Below, piece after piece: positions 1 through 6,972 of a DNA stretch of 36,689 bases; the stretch's first letter is position 1, and every line of letters begins with the position of its first letter. Source of the stretch: Desulfocapsaceae bacterium (GTDB taxonomy: Bacteria > Desulfobacterota > Desulfobulbia > Desulfobulbales > Desulfocapsaceae); the NCBI GenBank assembly GCA_031292275.1, contig JARLHL010000065.1, positions 1-36,689 on the forward strand, given 5' to 3'. The position numbers were made by a program, and so were the translations under genes. The notes beneath the pieces are model-generated. The model worked only from the letters and a program-made list of their open reading frames with translations. It did not search any database and was not told where the DNA came from.

Positions 1-116
1 ATATATTTTATCAACGCTTCAATTTGAGCTTCCTACTATCAATATCAAGAATCACTTTTTGGAACCAAATACAATTGGTATTGATATTATAAATACCCGT
101 TTTTATTATATTAATA
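1..116. other. AT-rich non-coding left edge
   Basis: About 25% GC (30 of the first 120 bases), far below the rest of the window, and starting exactly beyond the CCA end of the tRNA-Pro gene. No gene-like ORF is seen. An imperfect dyad (ACCAA at 64-68, TTGGT at 75-79) is present but has no clear role. Low GC abutting a tRNA 3' end is a common signature of an integrated element boundary, but only 116 bases are visible. Confidence 0.5.
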
Positions 117-194
117 TGGTCGGGGCGGTAGGATTCGAACCTACGACCTCCTGCTCCCAAGGCAGGCGCGCTAACCAGGCTGCGCTACGCCCCG
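117..194 (-). tRNA. tRNA-Pro (anticodon UGG)
   Basis: The minus strand folds as a cloverleaf. The acceptor arm is CGGGGCG paired with CGCCCCG, the discriminator is A, and the 3' CCA is encoded (117-119). The anticodon stem is CCTGC/GCAGG around loop CTTGGGA, giving anticodon TGG. The T arm is GTAGG/CCTAC with a TTCGAAT loop. It lies about 50 bp downstream of tRNA-Asn on the same strand, with a terminator-like hairpin in between. Confidence 0.96.
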
Positions 195-204
195 ACATTA
201 GACA

Positions 205-234
205 AGAAAAAAGCCCGATTAGAAAATCGGGCTT
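205..234 (-). terminator. Rho-independent terminator between two tRNA genes
   Basis: On the minus strand, AAGCCCGATT and AATCGGGCTT (211-234) form a long perfect stem with a small loop, followed by a run of T residues. It would end the tRNA-Asn transcript. Only about 10 bases separate the T run from the 5' end of tRNA-Pro, so tRNA-Pro needs readthrough, processing before termination, or a promoter overlapping the hairpin. Confidence 0.8.
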
Positions 235-242
235 GGATTTGA

Positions 243-318
243 TGGCTCCCCGGGACGGGCTCGAACCGCCGACAAGGTGGTTAACAGCCACCTGCTCTAC
301 CTACTGAGCTACCGAGGA
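243..318 (-). tRNA. tRNA-Asn (anticodon GUU)
   Basis: The minus strand reads as a 76-nt tRNA. The acceptor arm is TCCTCGG paired with CCGGGGA (one T-G pair), the discriminator is G and CCA is encoded at 243-245. The anticodon stem GGTGG/CCACC encloses CTGTTAA, giving anticodon GTT. A T loop TTCGAGC is present. It is followed at once by a strong terminator hairpin. Confidence 0.96.
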
Positions 319-354
319 TGATAAAGAATCTGACATACATGTATTTTTGTGCAT

Positions 355-371
355 ACCCCGCTGGACGGGGT
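355..371 (-). terminator. Possible weak terminator after ydfG
   Basis: ACCCCG and CGGGGT form a 6-bp GC-rich stem with a 5-nt loop, downstream of the minus-strand dehydrogenase gene. It lacks a T run on the minus strand, so termination is uncertain. The rest of 319-484 shows nothing recognisable. Confidence 0.3.
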
Positions 372-484
372 GATGGTTGCCAGGCTCTTGTAGCGCGTGA
401 ATATAAACAGGTGCGGTTGTGGTGTCAATATTTTTTTTCCTCCGCCGCTGCATTGGATGCCTGCTGCTTTTTCAGGTCCGCCGG

Positions 485-1240
485 TTATTTTTCTTCCTCC
501 CTGTAGATCGGGAAGGGTCCCCAGCTTTGGCTCACAGGCATGACCTCGATGGAATTGATATTGACATGGGCTGGCCTGTTCGCTGCCCAATAGATGGTTT
601 CGGCAATGTCGGCGGCGCACAACGGCGTCATCCCGGCATAGACCAAACCGGCCTGGGTCTTGTCTCCATGAAAACGGACCACGGAAAACTCGGTCTCAGC
701 CAGCCCCGGCTCAATATTGGTTACCCGGACCCCGGTCCCGTGGAGATCGGCGCGCAGGTTCCTGGAAAACTGTTTGACAAAGGCCTTGGTCCCGCCGTAG
801 GCGTTGCCGCCGGGATAGGGCCAGTTTCCAGCCACTGAGCCCAGGTTGATTATATGCCCTGATTTTTGCCGGGCCATGTCGGGCAGGATCATCCGGGTCA
901 TATACATAAGGCCTTTGATGTTGGTGTCGACCATGGCCTCCCAGTCGGCCAGGTCCGCGCTCTGTGCCGGCAGCATTCCCAGGGCCAGGCCGGCGTTATT
1001 GAGCAGGACGTCGATTGTCCGGAAGTCCGCCGGAATCGCTGCAAACATCTTCTGCACCTGCTCATTGTCCCGGACATCAAAGACCGCGATGTGGACAGGC
1101 ACCGCCAGCCCTGCCGCCAGTTCCGTCAGCCGTTCTTCCCTTCTGCCGCAGAGAATCAGCCGCCAGCCATTCGAGGCAAACAGCTCAGCGCAGGCCTTGC
1201 CAAAACCGGAGGTGGCCCCTGTTATCAAAATGGTCTTCAT
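485..1240 (-). CDS. ydfG: NADP-dependent short-chain dehydrogenase, YdfG type
   Basis: Classical short-chain dehydrogenase/reductase of 251 residues. The cofactor motif TGATSGFG is at 7-14, the GRR basic pair typical of NADP(H) preference at 32-34, NNAG at 81-84, and the catalytic Asn107, Ser135, Tyr148 and Lys152 are all present. The stretches GLALGM, AFVKQFSRNLRADLHGT and PAHVNIN closely match E. coli YdfG. That enzyme oxidises 3-hydroxy acids such as L-allo-threonine and serine and reduces malonic semialdehyde. Substrate preference here is inferred from family. The start has a good ribosome site (AAAGGAGA). It is downstream of the acyltransferase/hydrolase gene on the same strand, separated by 158 bp, so it may be a separate unit. 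The length is normal for the family. Confidence 0.93.
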   Translation of the reverse strand: MKTILITGATSGFGKACAELFASNGWRLILCGRREERLTELAAGLAVPVHIAVFDVRDNEQVQKMFAAIPADFRTIDVLLNNAGLALGMLPAQSADLADWEAMVDTNIKGLMYMTRMILPDMARQKSGHIINLGSVAGNWPYPGGNAYGGTKAFVKQFSRNLRADLHGTGVRVTNIEPGLAETEFSVVRFHGDKTQAGLVYAGMTPLCAADIAETIYWAANRPAHVNINSIEVMPVSQSWGPFPIYREEEK

Positions 1241-1398
1241 CGATTTCTCCTTTCTCTTTGGTTTCTATGCAGGGCATCACGGAAGCAGCGGACTCTCCTT
1301 GCCGCATAATGATGCGCTTTCATGTGGTCAGTCTGGTTCAGCCATGCTGGTAAAATTGGACATAATGTATAGTCCGATGCCCTTCGGGGAAGCAGGCG

Positions 1399-3552
1399 CT
1401 AAAGATCCCTGATAAAATTTACCACCATCCGGTGGACCCTGCCGGCCTTTTCGCAATGGATGATAATATGCTCCGGGCTCTCGACTTGACAGTAGTATTT
1501 CTTTTTTGAACCCAGCTTGTCAAAGAACTGCCGTGAACCCTGCCGATCGACGACGGGGTTGTCGCTGGCCTGCAGGATCAGCGCCGGCTGGTGAATGCGC
1601 CCAAGCTTTCCCCGCAGAGTGTGTAACAGCCTGTTGACCTCGGTCACCCCGAAGACCGGATTGCGGGTATAGTACATGCCGGAGGTGTCGGGCGCGAGAT
1701 CGAGAAAACGATCCTCCGGGGTATTGCCTTTGATCTTGGTCAGGATACGATTCCATACATCGACATTGGGCATGATTTTTATCGAAAAATCCCGCAGGGA
1801 GTAGGGCGGACAGATTGCAAACACTCCGCTGAGTTTCGGGATCCGGGACGCGAGTTCAAAGGCCAGCAATCCGCCCACGGACAAGCCGCCCAGAACCACC
1901 TTTTCGCAGATATTGCTGATAATTGCGTAACCGGCTTCCACCGATTGCAGCCACTCCTCGTAGGTCCGATCAGCCAGATCTTCAGGACTGGTGCCGTGTC
2001 CGGCCAAACGGGGAACATAAACCCAGATTCCTCGTCTGGCCAGAGATGCAGCGAGCTGCCGCATCTGATCCGGGCTGGCCAGATAACTGTGCACCAGGAC
2101 CACGCCGAACTTTCGCGTCGAACCATGGAGCAGAAAGGGCTGGCTGGTTTTCAAGGCTGATTTGTCCTGAACTGCATGGGCTGCAAAATCCTGCTGGAAA
2201 CGCTGTGTCTCCCGGCGCAGCAGGGAATGGACCACGAAGGCCTTGATGAGGAAATCAGGCTGCCAGGCCAGGGAGAAGATCAGCCTCTGCAGCCTTCTGA
2301 GCGGTTCGACCTCGTTGGCTATGACTTCAACGGGATTATCGATTCTGCCCCGATGAAAGCTGATTAGAGCCGACAGGTTCCCGTGTTCTTTTACCAGCCG
2401 GTTCCTCTCCTGCCTGATAATCCCGGTTTCCATCGCAAGGTCGAGAAAGTTTCGATACTTGCCGAAGCGGTCATCAATCAGAAGGTTGACCTGGTCGTTC
2501 CGCAGGGATTTGTGCAGGTTGATTCCCGACTCCTGACGGTTGCTGAGGCGGGTCGCGGCCAGGAAGACCCGGCGCTTCAAGTCGCTCTCCCGCATCCTCT
2601 TGCGCGGGTAGAGCCTCAGAAATGAGGCAAAGAGGTGTTCGTGGTTAACGGTGGTCATGTTGTAAATGTCTTCCATATACCGTTCCATGATCACCCTGGC
2701 CTGGCCTCGCAGGAGGTCTTCAAGCCCCGCAGGCGTCTCCAGGCCTTGAGACAGGGGTGCCGTCAGCTCCCTTTGTATCTCCGCTTCCTGCAGATAGCTG
2801 TCCACTCGGATGGATTTTCCAAACCGGATATCCAGGTCAACTCCTGAAAGGAGCATCGTCCCTTCGGTCATGATCTCTTCCACTGCCCTTTCAGACAGGT
2901 CCCTGACCAGCTTGGCCGCCAGGGTCGAGGCAATGTTTTCCCGTGCCCGGATGGGATAATAGGTCAGATTGACCGGCACGATAAAGGCGGATTTCCCTTG
3001 CAGGGCCTCGATTGAGTCGATGGAGAGTTCGGCAAGGATTTTCAGCACCTCGGTTGGAGAGGTCTGCATCTGCATCAGCAGACGTCTGCGGAGCAGTTCG
3101 GCACGCAGGGCCAGTGAAGCCGCTCCCGTATGCGGTCTGTGCTCTCCATGGGTTGAGGAGACCATGAACTCCCCTTTGGTTATGGTCTTCTTGGTCTTGA
3201 CCATATTTCCTTCAGGATAGATGATCCAATCCGTCTCTCCGGTGAGCAGGCCGTGCAGGATAAGCTGGTCGCGCTGCGGGTCCCTGGTGGAGATCGCCCC
3301 GACCATATCGAAGATTTTTTGCAGGCCGCCTTTGAACAGACCCGCATCGGCGAGCGAGCCCACGGGTTTTGCCGTCAGATTGTACACAAAGCAGGGAAGC
3401 AGCAGCGTCTCTATTCTGGTGAAGTGGTTGACAACGAAGATGATCGGCCCCTTGGGGATATTTTCCTGGCCGTAGACGACAATGTCAGCCTTGGAAAGGC
3501 TGGAGAGGGTCTTGATGGCGAGGCCTGCAGTGAAATATGCCGATCGATTCAT
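1399..3552 (-). CDS. PlsC-like acyltransferase fused to alpha/beta hydrolase
   Basis: A 717-residue two-enzyme protein. The N-terminal third resembles 1-acylglycerol-3-phosphate acyltransferases. It has a block I variant NHFTRIE, with His43 and Glu48 where Asp is usual, and block III PEG at 113-115. About 200 helical, charged residues of unknown role follow. From about residue 481 an alpha/beta hydrolase of the carboxylesterase/monoacylglycerol-lipase kind begins: nucleophile Ser558 in GLSVG, probable acid Asp664 and His695. One chain could therefore both attach and release acyl groups, for example in lipid remodelling; this is inference. No clear Shine-Dalgarno precedes the start, so the exact start is less certain. 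It is divergent from the arginine-catabolic operon. Confidence 0.85.
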   Translation of the reverse strand: MNRSAYFTAGLAIKTLSSLSKADIVVYGQENIPKGPIIFVVNHFTRIETLLLPCFVYNLTAKPVGSLADAGLFKGGLQKIFDMVGAISTRDPQRDQLILHGLLTGETDWIIYPEGNMVKTKKTITKGEFMVSSTHGEHRPHTGAASLALRAELLRRRLLMQMQTSPTEVLKILAELSIDSIEALQGKSAFIVPVNLTYYPIRARENIASTLAAKLVRDLSERAVEEIMTEGTMLLSGVDLDIRFGKSIRVDSYLQEAEIQRELTAPLSQGLETPAGLEDLLRGQARVIMERYMEDIYNMTTVNHEHLFASFLRLYPRKRMRESDLKRRVFLAATRLSNRQESGINLHKSLRNDQVNLLIDDRFGKYRNFLDLAMETGIIRQERNRLVKEHGNLSALISFHRGRIDNPVEVIANEVEPLRRLQRLIFSLAWQPDFLIKAFVVHSLLRRETQRFQQDFAAHAVQDKSALKTSQPFLLHGSTRKFGVVLVHSYLASPDQMRQLAASLARRGIWVYVPRLAGHGTSPEDLADRTYEEWLQSVEAGYAIISNICEKVVLGGLSVGGLLAFELASRIPKLSGVFAICPPYSLRDFSIKIMPNVDVWNRILTKIKGNTPEDRFLDLAPDTSGMYYTRNPVFGVTEVNRLLHTLRGKLGRIHQPALILQASDNPVVDRQGSRQFFDKLGSKKKYYCQVESPEHIIIHCEKAGRVHRMVVNFIRDL

Positions 3553-3893
3553 GAATGTTGTGGTGGGGGATGAGAAAATCTAGTCAACTCCGTTGAGTAT
3601 ATGGGGACTTCAGGCAGAGGTCAAGGGCTCTTCTTTCTGATTTCACGGTATTGGCCGGTGCAGAGCCGGTGTGAGGGCCGGACGGTAATACGCCAGTCAA
3701 ACCGGCTGATTATTAATAATTTGAAATTCTCTCCAAATTCCACTACCCTGACAGAAAGAAACACAGAGGATACCTTGAGTCGGGGGGGATCACAGCCAGG
3801 GACAGTCCGCGGACGGGGCCTCGGATCTGATCCCGGTCAGAGGGATATCCTGCGATGCGTCACATTCCCCTGAATCGTGATACGGAGGATAGC
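3553..3893. other. Divergent intergenic region
   Basis: A 341-bp region between the minus-strand acyltransferase/hydrolase gene and the plus-strand ornithine cyclodeaminase gene. It contains an AT-rich patch near 3709-3735 with a weak TTGAAA -35-like element, and GC-rich direct repeats of GCCGGTG near 3656-3680. I see no convincing promoter, riboswitch or ArgR-type box. It must hold both promoters. Confidence 0.4.
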
Positions 3894-4988
3894 ATGGGCC
3901 TGAATCTCACCTATATGCCACCTGATTTCAACCGCCCTGAGTACGCCGGCAGTCCTCATGCGCGCCTGCTGCCGGCACCTGCCGACGGTATCGCCCCCTC
4001 CCGTTTTCATGCCACCTCGAATTTTCCGGAGTATATCAACCTTCCCGGCCAGGGCTGGACCCTTGCCCCGCAGAGCCGCATGGATGCGGTCCTGCTGGTG
4101 AACGGTGAAGAGGTGGAGGTGCGGGAGGCCCGCCGCCTGAAAAAAGGCGACATGGTCGTGGTCGGCCGGACGGAGAATGGTGAAGAGGGGATCCTGGTCC
4201 ATGCCGACGGGTTCAGCCGTCCTGAGGCCAGCGCCGACAAGTTCGCCTTTCGTTCCAGAGGTACGCGGGAAACTCCCTTTTCCCGGTCCTATGACGAGTT
4301 GTACGCCACTCTCAAGCACGATCGCGATCACGGGTATATCGTCTGGGTGCTGGGCCCTGCCGTGGCCTTTGACAAGGACAGCCGGGATGCCATGCAGGGA
4401 CTGATCGAAAATGGATACTGTCATGCGCTGATGGCCGGAAACGCCCTGGCCACCCATGATATCGAGGCCGGCTATTTCGGTACCGGTCTGGGCCAGGATA
4501 TCTATACCCAGGAACTGCAGGCCATGGGGCACTACAACCATCTGGACATCCTCAACGAGGTCAGAAGGGCCGGTTCGATCAGTGCCGGCCTGCAGGTGCT
4601 GGGGGTCGGCAACGGCATCATCCGGGCCTGTGAGAAGACAGGCGTGCCCTATGTGCTGGCCGGCTCGATCCGCGATGACGGACCATTGCCCGAGACCATT
4701 GCCGACGTCTACCTGTCCCAGGACCGCATGCGGGACCATGCCCGTCTGGCGACAACGGTGATCACCATGGCGACCCAGCTTCACTCCATCGCCTTCGGCA
4801 ATATGACTCCGAGTTACCGGATCCTGGCCGACGGCACGGTCAGGCCGGTCTTTTTTTATGTTGTCGACATGTCTGAATTCAGCGCCGACAAGCTGGCCAA
4901 CCGCGGTTCGGCCCAGGCCCAGGCCATCCTCACCAACGCCCAGGACTTTATCGTCAACCTATGGAACAACCTCAGAGAACATCAATGA
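3894..4988 (+). CDS. Archaeal-type ornithine cyclodeaminase (TIGR00300/COG1915)
   Basis: A 364-residue protein of the family with an N-terminal LOR/SDH-like domain and a C-terminal nucleotide-binding domain. Characterised archaeal members convert L-ornithine to L-proline and ammonia, and related domains occur in cyanobacterial ArgZ/AgrE. Diagnostic stretches are GPAVAFD, ALMAGNALATHDIEAGYFGT and GVPYVLAGSIRDDGPLP. The start at 3894 is chosen over an upstream in-frame ATG at 3855 because GGAGG sits 5 nt before it. Its stop overlaps the arginase start (ATGA), so the two are translationally coupled. The pairing with arginase makes ornithine the likely substrate. It is unrelated to the common bacterial mu-crystallin-type cyclodeaminase. 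Confidence 0.85.
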   Translation: MGLNLTYMPPDFNRPEYAGSPHARLLPAPADGIAPSRFHATSNFPEYINLPGQGWTLAPQSRMDAVLLVNGEEVEVREARRLKKGDMVVVGRTENGEEGILVHADGFSRPEASADKFAFRSRGTRETPFSRSYDELYATLKHDRDHGYIVWVLGPAVAFDKDSRDAMQGLIENGYCHALMAGNALATHDIEAGYFGTGLGQDIYTQELQAMGHYNHLDILNEVRRAGSISAGLQVLGVGNGIIRACEKTGVPYVLAGSIRDDGPLPETIADVYLSQDRMRDHARLATTVITMATQLHSIAFGNMTPSYRILADGTVRPVFFYVVDMSEFSADKLANRGSAQAQAILTNAQDFIVNLWNNLREHQ

Positions 4989-5875
4989 AGGGACTTATTC
5001 GCATTATCGGCATTCCCATGGATCTGGGGCAGAGGCACCGCGGCGTGGACATGGGCCCCGTCGCGATACGGTATGCGGGACTGGCTCAGAGCCTCCAGGG
5101 CCTGGGCTATCAGACCTGGGATGCCGGGAATATCAATATTCCCGGCCATTACACACTTCCCGATACCCGGTTGAGCGAGAGGATCATTCTGATCCGCCGG
5201 GCCTGCTGCAGGGCCTATGCGCTGGGGCGGGATGCCAGGGAAAAAGGCGAGATCCCTGTTTTTCTCGGCGGAGATCATTCGGCTTCCATCGGCACGGTGG
5301 GCGGGGTCACCCATGCCGGGCCCTGCGGTCTGATCTGGGTGGATGCCCATGGCGACTCCAATACCCCCGAGACCTCGAATACCGGGAACATTCACGGCAT
5401 GTCCCTGTCCATCCTGCTGGGGAAGGGGCAGCAGGAGCTTGTAAATGTGGGGCGGAGGGGTCCCAAGGTCTTGCCTGAAAATGTGGTTCTGCTCGGTGTC
5501 CGTGATCTGGATCGCGAGGAAAAGATCCTGTTGAAGGATTCCGGCTGCTCGGTTTATACCATGCGGGATATTGATGAGCTGGGAATGCACAGAGTCCTGC
5601 GGGAGGCCTTAGGCGCCATCGGCCACCTGCCGTCCATTCACCTGAGTCTGGATATGGATGCGATCGATCCCCGTGAGGCCCCCGGGGTCGGCACTCCTTC
5701 GCCCGGCGGTCTGACGTACAGGGAGGCACAGCTGATCATGGAGACCCTTGCCGAAACCGAAAAACTCCAGTCGGTGGATGTGATGGAGATCAATCCGATC
5801 CTCGACCACTGCAACCAGACTGCCCAGACGGCGGTCTCTCTGATGGCCTCTCTTTTCGGCAAGACGATACTTTGA
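4985..5875 (+). CDS. rocF: Arginase
   Basis: A 296-residue ureohydrolase that hydrolyses L-arginine to ornithine and urea with two Mn ions. Metal ligands are visible in GGDHS (His98), DAHGD (Asp120, His122, Asp124) and SLDMDAIDP (Asp223, Asp225). The N-terminal MDLGQRHRGVDMGPVAIRYA and the GVGTPSPGGLTYREA loop favour arginase over agmatinase or formimidoylglutamase. The start at 4985 overlaps the preceding stop codon as ATGA; an ATG at 4961 lies inside the upstream gene and is less likely. With the cyclodeaminase it gives arginine to proline plus urea and ammonia. No urease or transporter is seen nearby. Confidence 0.9.
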   Translation: MKGLIRIIGIPMDLGQRHRGVDMGPVAIRYAGLAQSLQGLGYQTWDAGNINIPGHYTLPDTRLSERIILIRRACCRAYALGRDAREKGEIPVFLGGDHSASIGTVGGVTHAGPCGLIWVDAHGDSNTPETSNTGNIHGMSLSILLGKGQQELVNVGRRGPKVLPENVVLLGVRDLDREEKILLKDSGCSVYTMRDIDELGMHRVLREALGAIGHLPSIHLSLDMDAIDPREAPGVGTPSPGGLTYREAQLIMETLAETEKLQSVDVMEINPILDHCNQTAQTAVSLMASLFGKTIL

Positions 5876-5909
5876 CGGCGCGGGGAGCATCCGGCAGGAA
5901 AACGGCCCG

Positions 5910-6611
5910 TTAGCGGTTTCTAAAATAATTCTGTACGAAATTGATGTGATGGCGCATCGCCATGCCTGCTTCAACGGACTTCCTGTCCTTTATGCACTCA
6001 AAGATGGTGTTGTGCTGCTTCATGACATCCTGCAGTAAATTCTGGTCTTCATACATGTGCGCCAGATTCTTCCTGATGCTGATAAAGAGAAAATCGTAAA
6101 AATTCCGCATCAGATGAACGATGACCGGGTTTTTGGTCGCGAAGGCGATGCCCATATGGAAGGCGGCATCGGCCTCGGTGCTGATCCGGTCCGTGGCGCT
6201 GAGGTCCTCCTCCATCTCTTTCAAGGTCTTGCCCATGGAAAGGAGATCCTGTTCCGTTGCCCGCAGGGCGGCAAGTTCAGCGGCGTTGCATTCGTAACCC
6301 AGGCGGACTTCCAGGAGATCATCCAGGGTCGCATCTTCAGTATCCATGGCCACGGCCAGGGGATTCCCGCGCCGGCTGTCCGGCGAAGCGACAAAGGTGC
6401 CCTGGCCCTGTTTGTGTTCAAGCAGTCCAATGGTCACCAGTCTGTTGATTGCGCTGCGAACGGAAGTCCTGCTGACCTGCATGGTGGTGGCGAGATCACG
6501 TTCGGGGAGGATCTGCTTGCCCGGTTTGAATTCTCCTTTAAAAATAAGCTCACGGATTTGTTCGAAAACTTGGTCTGATATTTTTTTTGGTTTTATCGGT
6601 TTCAGATTCAT
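5910..6611 (-). CDS. GntR-family regulator, FadR/FCD subfamily (LldR/PdhR-like)
   Basis: A 233-residue regulator. Residues 10-78 form a GntR winged helix with the typical QVFEQIRELI, GKQILPERDLA and VSRTSVRSAINRL stretches. The remainder is a helical FCD effector domain with the expected Asp/His metal- or acid-binding positions (for example FHMGIAFAT, MKQHNTIFE and MRHHINF). FCD members next to lactate genes usually sense lactate, pyruvate or related acids, so control of the lactate genes downstream is plausible but inferred. AAGGAAA supports the start. It is convergent with arginase (34-bp gap) and divergent from the sensor kinase. A long-arm inverted repeat lies in the divergent region. Confidence 0.9.
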   Translation of the reverse strand: MNLKPIKPKKISDQVFEQIRELIFKGEFKPGKQILPERDLATTMQVSRTSVRSAINRLVTIGLLEHKQGQGTFVASPDSRRGNPLAVAMDTEDATLDDLLEVRLGYECNAAELAALRATEQDLLSMGKTLKEMEEDLSATDRISTEADAAFHMGIAFATKNPVIVHLMRNFYDFLFISIRKNLAHMYEDQNLLQDVMKQHNTIFECIKDRKSVEAGMAMRHHINFVQNYFRNR

Positions 6612-6673
6612 AGTTTCCTTTTTTCTTTATCCAGCCTCCAGCGACGTCATATTGTGAATTCCACCCCTTCATG

Positions 6674-6714
6674 GTAGAAAACAGTGAGTAAGGGGAGGAA
6701 CGAACGTTTTCTAC
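6674..6714. promoter_or_regulatory. Inverted repeat, candidate operator
   Basis: GTAGAAAAC (6674-6682) and GTTTTCTAC (6706-6714) are perfect 9-bp inverted arms. Their centres are 32 bp apart, close to three helical turns, so two bound proteins would sit on the same DNA face. It lies 63-103 bp before the GntR start. Autoregulation by the GntR protein or control of the kinase gene is possible. Confidence 0.45.
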
Positions 6715-6945
6715 ATGATCACATCATATTAAATAATGATTTTACGTGATAGATCGCTCTATTGCAATTTAAAATGTGTGTCTTCGGGTGCCATTGCCCG
6801 GAGACACCTTGACTTGAGGGGCGGATCTTTCGGAGGAGGAGAGAGCATCCTTTATACGCAGGCTGCTTGTATTTTTTCAGATAAGGCGCTGTCCCTGATC
6901 CAGCCATCCTTCCGGATGGTTTGCCGCAGGCGTCAGTTCCCTGGA

Positions 6946-6961
6946 TGGTTCGTAAATTGCA
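6946..6961 (+). promoter_or_regulatory. Sigma-54-like site abutting the kinase start (weak)
   Basis: TGGTTCG-TAAA-TTGCA has the invariant GG (6947-6948) and GC (6959-6960) at correct spacing. It would place transcription start near 6972, one base before the chosen ATG. Either the mRNA is leaderless, the true start is a later ATG (6979 or 6988), or the match is chance. Confidence 0.3.
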
Positions 6962-6972
6962 GGATTATAGGT

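Larger units (their letters stand above)
6612..6972. other. Divergent intergenic region, GntR regulator / sensor kinase
   Basis: A 361-bp region. It carries the inverted repeat at 6674-6714, an AT-rich stretch (6721-6775), and a sigma-54-like sequence directly before the kinase start. An open frame runs in phase through 6736-6972 into the kinase, but its residues look like translated non-coding DNA and the signal peptide starts only at 6973. Confidence 0.5.

Noticed and set aside
59-307. 82-codon plus-strand open frame
   Set aside because: It is the antisense of the two tRNA genes and has no gene features.
6736-6972. In-frame upstream extension of the sensor kinase
   Set aside because: No ribosome site, residues do not resemble a domain, and the signal peptide starts at 6973.
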